Assembly (NCBI GenBank): GCA_963402885.1
Contig: OY727094.1
Coordinates: 2,358,501 to 2,422,500, forward strand
DNA length: 64,000 nucleotides
Reading direction: 5' to 3'
Source of the DNA: Antedon bifida
Lineage: Eukaryota; Echinodermata; Crinoidea; Comatulida; Antedonidae
Shown here: positions 39,001 to 48,000 of the stretch, piece after piece
Position numbering within the stretch: position 1 is the first letter of the stretch
Layout of the letters: each line of letters begins with the position of its first letter
Translations under genes and position numbers: made by a program
Notes under the pieces: generated by a model
What the model was told of the DNA's origin: nothing
Database searches by the model: none
Seen by the model: only the letters and a program-made list of their open reading frames with translations

Positions 39001-42000
39001 ATCGGTTTTACTGACCTCAGAAATTCTTGATTCAGTACATTATTTGTCTATTTGTAACTTTTACAGTCACAGATATATGATATACCAATTTACTGGCAGC
39101 CATTTTGGATTTTGGCCGCCATCTTGGAAAATCGGAAGCTGATCGAGTGGCTCCTAGGCAAAAATCAATTAGTACGTCTAAAAGAAGCCTCATGCAAAAT
39201 GTGGTGCTTTTTTCCACTGTGTAACGTTTTAGTCGCTAAGCCACCTGACTATAAGGAATAACATAGATTCTATATTTTTATTACCGTTACCGCTCGTCTG
39301 TACATTGGCCTTAAAGCTAGAGCTGATACAGATTTGTTTTTTAAATATCGTACTTATGTCTGATACAGCGTCCAAGTGCCTGGTTTAAGGCCCTGTAAGC
39401 CTGAATCTCATACCAAGCTGATCCAGTCAGCAAGCCTTTCTCCGCCGTATACTTGTCATTATACTGTCTCTTAAGTTCAACTTGTTTGTCTTTGAAATTA
39501 GGAAACGGTATCCCGACCTAATAAACAAAATGTCTTTCGGTTAAAAAAATAATTTCTTTGGATTTTATATGGATTATAGTTTTTAACGTCCAACGGCTCT
39601 GCTACAGTGATTTAGTTAGTGCTTGACCCTGGACTCCCTAATTCAGTTTTTTTCATAATGTAAATATTGAAAAAGACCAAATAAATAATGAAATGAAATG
39701 TTCCATTTATCTAAGATATCTTTCTACGAACAACAAGTAATCAAGTGAGGAAACAACTATCTTGTCACCTAAAATCACAATCCTTTATTCTCCCAATCAA
39801 TACGTCAAATATTAATCAATAATCATTAGGTCAAATATTAATCAATAATCAATAAGTCAAATATTAATCAATAATCAATAAGTCAAATATTAATCAATAA
39901 CCAATAAGTCAAATATTAATCAGTAAGTCAAATATTAATCAATAAGTCAAATATTAATCAATAATCAATAAGTCAAATATTAATCAATAATCAATAAGTC
40001 AAATATTATTCATTAACCAATAACTTAAATATTAATCAATAACTCAAATATTTATCAATAATCAATCAATCTTACAGTTAGTACAACTCTGGCATTGTTA
40101 TCTGTGAAGTCCATTCCTTCACTCACTTTGCCACGACAAACTGCCAAAAACACGGCTCCATTCTTAGCAGGATTATCACTACTGGGATCTAGTGAAAAAC
40201 ATAACATTCTTGTTTTTAATGTTAAACAAATTATTTGCAATCCAAAAAAATAGATAAGGCAAGGCTTTTTCCTGCCACCAGACAGAGGTGAAAGAAAATG
40301 TTGTCTAGAAACTTGGCATGACCAAGATACTGAATTAGGAAAACATATATAAATCCATAGGAAATCTAGAGAAAGTAAAACCAATGGTATGTTAATGACA
40401 ATGTGTGGATCGGAGTCACAACAAAAAGTAAACAGCTAAATAGAAATGTTTCTGAAGCCTATATATAGATATGTACATATATTAAAACTCTTTACATCAG
40501 ATTTATTTTGAGAAAAGATTTTTTTGTAACTCTCTCTATTGATTTGCAGAAAAACTGCTAGTTGAGCCAAGTTTTCGTGTTTAAATTAAGCATATTATTA
40601 TTATTATTTGTCCTAATGTTGTAATGTAATCATGTGTAATGTAATCATAATTCGTATTAAATGTTCTACAATATTTACTGACCTTTGACCTGCTCCATTT
40701 GCTCACACTCTTTGATGACATCATAGAACTGCCTCAACAAATCATCAAACTCGTTTTTGTTATTCCCTCGTGGCTCGGATAAGACGACCTTCAGTTCGTT
40801 CAACTTATCCCATAAACCAGTGTTCTAAAAACAGAAAACGGAAAAACAATATTAGGGTAGGACCCCGGTAGGACATTTCTGTCTTTAAATTATATTTTGT
40901 TAAATGGTATGTTTGTATCCATTCACAAAAACATAAAGCAAAAAAGTTGGAATCTTGGTTAGGGCGCCCTTTTTTCACTTTCGCAGAGTTGACATTTTTA
41001 TACAGAAACACATTATCGTAACTGATCAAGAGGGCCCCCTGATAGTCAGCATACGCTGTTTAGGGTCACCCTCTATAAATAAGGTGAAATAAATAAATAA
41101 ATAAATTATCTATTTCTGAATTTTCAATGGACAGTACAGTTTTCTCTATTTCAATGAAACGACTTTAGTAAAATAGTCAACTTCGCACAACCTTGGTATT
41201 TAGAATGTGTTTTTAATGGTAAAAAAGAGTGTTTCTGTCAACTGCACAATTCTATAACAATTCTGTTACCAATTTGCTAATTCAAAGGAATCTAATACCA
41301 AACTCACCAAAATTTATGGACAGAAGAAAAAGGGTCATGATATTATTATGAAGATATGAAGATACTGAACTAGATATTCATTTGCTTATTGGATTCACAA
41401 AGACATAACTTACATATTTCATAATAACTTGCATATTTTGTACTAACTTCCTCTATTAAAATTGACTAAAGGTTATGGTAGGGCAAATACTAAGTAAGTT
41501 TGTGTGTGGGCCCTAGCACCTAACTTACACCATAACCACAAAATAATGACAACATTTACACAAATAAGACACCAGAGTGCACACTAACTACCTGGATACA
41601 TAAATCAATAAAAGGGAATTCCTTTAAATTACTGTGTAATTTCATTATAGGTCTATTAAAGACACATACCATTGTTGCCCATTATCAAATGGTGTTAATA
41701 TGGTAATAAATCACAATTAACTTTCCTGTAGTAAAAAATGAACTTTTTAAAAGTGCAATTTATAAGTACGTCCAATAAAAAACAGTATAAAACAATCTCA
41801 AGCAGTATTACAGCAAAAAATAAACATTAAGCTCTGTCTACACCATCAAACTTTATGTGACAAGAATGTGATGTGCCCATATATGGACATGATAATGTCA
41901 TATCACTACCATATTTGGGCACATCACTATTTTTTGTCAAACTAGTTTGATAGTGTAAACAGAGCATGGGATTATACTCTGCCATATATGGTAGTAAATT

Positions 42001-45000
42001 CAAAGTTACCTTCCAGCGTTCTTCCAACTTTGACATCATACTGTAAGACGGGAAGAACATGAGTACTCCGTACGGAATGATGCGACTCACCTGAAGCAGT
42101 AGATTCCCTACCTCATCTTGAAAACTATACGACTGTAAAAACAGATATTACATTTATAATTATTTTTATTAAAAGATATAGAAGAAAAATAATGTGTCAT
42201 AAATTGATACTGTGGATTGTTAATTTATGAGTGGCTTGGTGGTTATGATGCTTGGGTACCAATCCAAGGGTCCTGGGTTCAAGTCATGTCAGGATTTTTT
42301 CTAATGACTCTACTCCCAAAGACTTGTAATAAGATTTTGTTTATGTAGAGAATCTTGTGTACATGTTTGTCTTGTGAATGGGATTGCCACCTTTAAGAAG
42401 GATAGTGAATGAATTCGCTTATGGTTATCCTTGGCAATTTGCTTAAATATATAAACAAAACAAATGTGCACTACTAATTTTTTTCTGACAAATTAGTAAA
42501 ATGATAATAAATATAATTTTGATCTTTTAATAAAGGCAGCCTCAGTTAAAATCTAACCGTAGTACCGTGGTTCAAAGTAGACCTAAGCTTTTGGGAGATT
42601 CAACTGTACATAAAACATTCAGAAAAACAATCATTGGCCTTATAATCAATTAAAACACATTAATAGGTAATTGCAATTGTCAATTAACTCATGATAGCTT
42701 AAAGAAAACCTCAAAAACCACTAATGACCCAAACAATTAAACCCAGGAACCAGTAATGATGCACACTGATTGGGAGGGGCTGCAGAAAATGTCAAATGAC
42801 AATTTAAACCCTGCTATCTACAGGAACCAATGTGGAGCCAGAGATTACATCTGGTCTGTTCATTAAAAATGTCTTGATGTATCTGGTACATTCTAAGGGT
42901 TCAGGTTTAGAATTAAATTCAAGGTTGTGGGTTCGAATCCAAACAGAGGTTCCATCAATGGAAATTATAACGATGTGCATTAAAAAAAATATGGTAAATT
43001 ACTTATGTAGCAGCTTGTATGTGGCGTTGGGTGCGTGGTACTTCGTTGGTTATTTAAAAATTGACCGCAATCAAAAACAATACATCTTGTAGAATCACGA
43101 TCAAAACACAATACCTCATAGGGTTACATTGCAGTAATTTTTAGCTGTACTGTATAATGTTAAAGGAGTGTTATGTCAAATGTCACAATTTCAATTTTTT
43201 TCTCTGTTTTTAATTTTTCTTTTCTGATATTATGTTGCTTGGACCCCACAATTAAACTGCATTGCAGTGGGGTACCTTTTTCTCAGGATTTAGGTCTATT
43301 GTTCAAGAGTTTTACTATTTTTTTTCTTGAAAAATAGATTTATTTTTAAATTGTGTTAACCTACCTCAGAGGATTTGTAGCTAGCATTGAGTGAATGTCC
43401 ATTAGTACCAAAGGCTACAGTGCTCACGAATATCTGTGTGGAGATAAAATTGTGTGATATTTACATTAAATAATAAGATATATAAAAATATGATTGAGAC
43501 TGAGATAACAAAAAGGCCTTAACATTGTGTAATTAAAAAATTGATTATTTTTATATTATTACTACTACTTGTCTGATCTTATTTACTTAGATTTAAGTAT
43601 TGTTTGTTTTTATTTGATATAATTAATTATCAGGCTTATACTTAAAGCTCTCTTGAGCTTATTCATTCTTTTCCAGGCTTTGCATCTTTTATATAATACT
43701 TTGAATTAATCTGTAACAACTTATCAAGTGTGATGCATTGTGAAATAAAACGAATGAATGAATATTTTTGTCTACTTGCCTAATTTAAAAAAAAACAAAA
43801 ACATTATATAGTTTAAATGAACTACTGTAGCATGTGAACCAGGTTTCCCAAATTAACCAAATTATAATAATAATAATAATAATAATAAATACTTTATTTT
43901 AACACGGAAAAGCTTGTGTCACCATAAAGGTGTTCTTCTACAAGGCCGTGAACAACTTACAGTAATACATTACAAATTTAAAAAGAGAGAGAGAACAAAA
44001 TATATAAACAGAAACCTTAATTACATTTATGCTAGGAGTACAAAATAAATTACACCAATAATTTAAATTTGTGGCATTTTGCATTGGCATTTCATTTGTG
44101 TAGGTTTCAATTCATGTGGATACAAGTTCATGTGAACCATCATCAACTATGAACATAAGTTTATGTGAACCAGTATGAACTATGCGTCATAGTTAATATA
44201 GGAGTGGCCTTGTTGGTGTATGCCTATCTGTGACCTGTATTGCAAAATCTACTAATTTACATCGTTTCATCGCTTGTTAGTTCGTAGGCTTGTGTTTTCC
44301 CATGTTTACATATAACAACTCCGGCTTTATGGCCCCACGAGAGCGTTAAATACATGTCCTACATGATTCAAATTACAAGTCGTATTCCTGTTTGTTTCCC
44401 GTGCGACCAATGTGTGTGGAGCTGTGGCGGCGGTTCATAATTACGCATTAGTGTATCCTGCACCTACGGTGATAGAAGCTGTTGATAGAGATCTAATACT
44501 AGGCTCACAAATTCACTTTGCTTTAAAACAATAAGCTTTACAGATTCACTTTTAAAAATTCCCATAAACAATTTCTATATTATTGATAGAAGTCACAATA
44601 TTTTTTATACGTAACATCTACAAATCTAAAATTTTATTGTAGGAATTGGAATAAATTACATTAAAATGCGAATATTTTTCATCTAAATGTTTTTTTGTAT
44701 TATTATCATGAAATAAAATAACAGTATAAATGTTGTGTATCAGTTTTTTATTTTTTTTTTAATTTTTACCTGCCAGCGTACCATAGTTGGCTTATTTTTG
44801 GTGATATTGTTACTTTAGTATTTTATGGTTAGCACGTATGACTGTGATTTCACAGGAATAACAACTTATGATAAGTTTTATTGTTTGTTGAAAGAATGAC
44901 ATTTGAGCCACAACTATATAAAGTTTTCTGGGTCAATTCATATATAACCTGTTGCGATTGTCAAGTATACTGTCCAGAATTTGTCACATTTTGCGTTTCA

Positions 45001-48000
45001 TTCTTACAACTTTTGTTGCAGCCCATAACATAATCATTTCAGCATTCGCAATTGCGGACACTCAAAAGATCTCATTTACTAGAAGTTACTAGAACATTTT
45101 ATTTAGAAACAATATGATTATCTGGTAGTTCATATTATCATAAAAAATATACCAAAAAAGAAAAAAATGAATATTAAACAAATTAATTGATATCATGAAC
45201 ATCATTTACATTTATTAAAAACGCCTTAAAATATAATTACAGTGGAATGCTTTCCTATGAAATGAACGAAGAACAATATATTGACACTACAGCCAACATC
45301 TATTCAGGGGACACCCATATTAATGAATTAACTTTGCGTCCCATTCAACGGTGTCTTTTTACAGTAAGGTTCTACTGTATAATAATAATAATAACAATAA
45401 TAATAATAATAATTTATTGGAAACTTCACTCTTACCACAGTGGCACACTTTGATGATAAAGGTATATGAGGGAAAATATAATTTTGTTTACACTACAGTC
45501 AACCTCTATTCACCCATATTAATTATATGTTATTATTTTGATTATGGAATAAAAATATTGATTGATTGATTGAATTAACTTTGCATCCCACGCAATGGTG
45601 TGTTTTTACAGTAACAGATATTCTACTGTATATAAAAAGAATAAAATAATATGTATGACAACAGAAATTACCTGTGATTTATGAATGACATGATTAGCCT
45701 CCAACTGGATGGGAAAAGTAGTGGCCAGTTCGGAAGCGAACGAGTCCATCGGGGAAAGAGTACCAGATGTCAGGATGATGCTACGAATGTCATACAAGTC
45801 TGAGAAAGCCTGTTGGGAGAGGTCAGAGTTCATAGGTTATGAATAGTACATTAGATATCATGTCATGCTCTATATACAATTCCAAATACAGAAAGAACTT
45901 GTGACCTGCATTGGGGAAAATAACCTAACCTACCTAAAGTATACAAAGCAAATTACTTTACTTTATAAACTTTATTTACAATCTAATTACTCTCACACAT
46001 AAATCCATATTTCAGATTACCATTTTGGTAAAGCTCTATCTACACTAGTTTGACAAAATGTGCTAAAAAATGGTAGTGATATGCCCAAATATGGTAGTGA
46101 TATTACATCATCAAGTCGATGGGCACATCATATTTTTTTGCCACATAAAGTTTGATAGTGTAGACAGACCTTTAGTCAAGTTTCTTTAATTGTTCCAAAG
46201 CTTATTTTAGTTCTGTATAAAATAAACAGATGTACTCTTTTGAATTATTATTCTATTATAAAAACAGTTGTTATACCTATTACAGATCATACCCATAAAT
46301 GGAGCCGCATCTACAACAGATTTTAAACTTAAAATGAACCGTGATATGAAAAAATTTAAAATCTGTGAAAATAGTTACATCATCACATGTCAAGCATTAC
46401 TGACGACATTACCATGGGATGAATAAAACTTAAATATTTATATAATTTCTATATTGAAAATTGAAATTTACATTGGTCTAGTTTTAAATAGGCTTCCTCC
46501 CCCAGGCTACAAGCCCAGTCAATAAAATAGGCTTCCTCCCCCAGGCTACAAAACCCAGTCAATACACGCCACAAGGGTAATAAACTATCTGGAGAATAAT
46601 CTTTTCATAAAATTACAAGTCATAATTCTTGAAGAAAAGTGATTAATTACAATTAGGAAATCCTCATGAAAATGTCGCTTTAAAGAACTCGTAGCGATGT
46701 TAATTTTGATCCTAGTTTCGCTAACAAACCCTAGAGTGTATAATTGTAAATGACTGGGGGCTATTAATAGATTGATTCTTTGATTAATATTTTACTACTA
46801 CTCACCACAGCTGGGTTCATGCACCAGAAGTTAAGTGAAACAGTGAAAGAATTCTGATTGCCTAATAACACATAATAAGGAAATGTACAAGAATAAAAAA
46901 AACATACATATACATATCTGCGCCAATTAAAAGGATTCCATATTAGTGTCCATTTTGTGTTGTAAATCAGCCATTTTTTTCCCTCTTGTAACCATGTAAT
47001 TTTTCTAATTTTAGTCTTTATATATATTGTATTGATATTTATTACTGTTAAGTGTTATATTTGTCTGTATTGTGTGTGTAATATAAGCATCAAGGAAAAC
47101 CAATTTCATGTTCACTTGTTGTGGTCATGACAATAAAGATTTATCTTATCTTAAACAATTAAAATGAAAGATGATATTAAAGATGATAAGGTATATCAGT
47201 TAATACCAAGAGGAAAGATAAAGATAACATAATAATCTTACTTCTTCTTCTGCTCATCCATCCATTATTCTGAATTCAAAATAAATGTTTATTTTAAAAT
47301 AATTTAAAATGTGTTCAATAATGGCAAAACAAACAATATCTCTATTTTTGTCAGTAAATTTAAGAGTAATATTTTAGAAGAAACATGATTTTAAAATAAA
47401 ATACTTACATTTGTGAAGGACTTTCTTGATACAGTACGCAACAGTGCAATCCTAAAAAAATATATATATGTATATAGAAATGAGCCAAGAATGTAAATAA
47501 CACAAATACTGCATTAATTGTTCTCTGTTATGGTTTTGAATAAGATAAATACAATTTTTCTTAAAAATTAATCATTCAAAACTTGTTATCATTAAAATAT
47601 CCAACAAAAAATGTGCATAACACTGTGCATCTAACTGCAACTTTCACTAATCCAGAATTTGAGATAGTTGCAAGAACTATCACAAAACAGATTTTGTTGT
47701 GCACATGTGCAGATGATCATTATAATACTCTAAAGATGAAATTGTATTGTATGATCATGCATATATATTTGTTTTGTTTATACAGTAGCTTATAAATATT
47801 TTATCATATACAATGAACATGATATTTTGTTAGTATGCGTATTATGATTGTAAAATCACTTGAATGAAATAGAGAACAATGATTGTGGTTGATACCTATA
47901 CAAGGGGATAAAGACGTTATATTATACTTACTTATAGTCTTTCATGAAACGCATGTTGTCACGGAAAAGATACTCAAAGATGACAAAGAGACTTTCAAGA

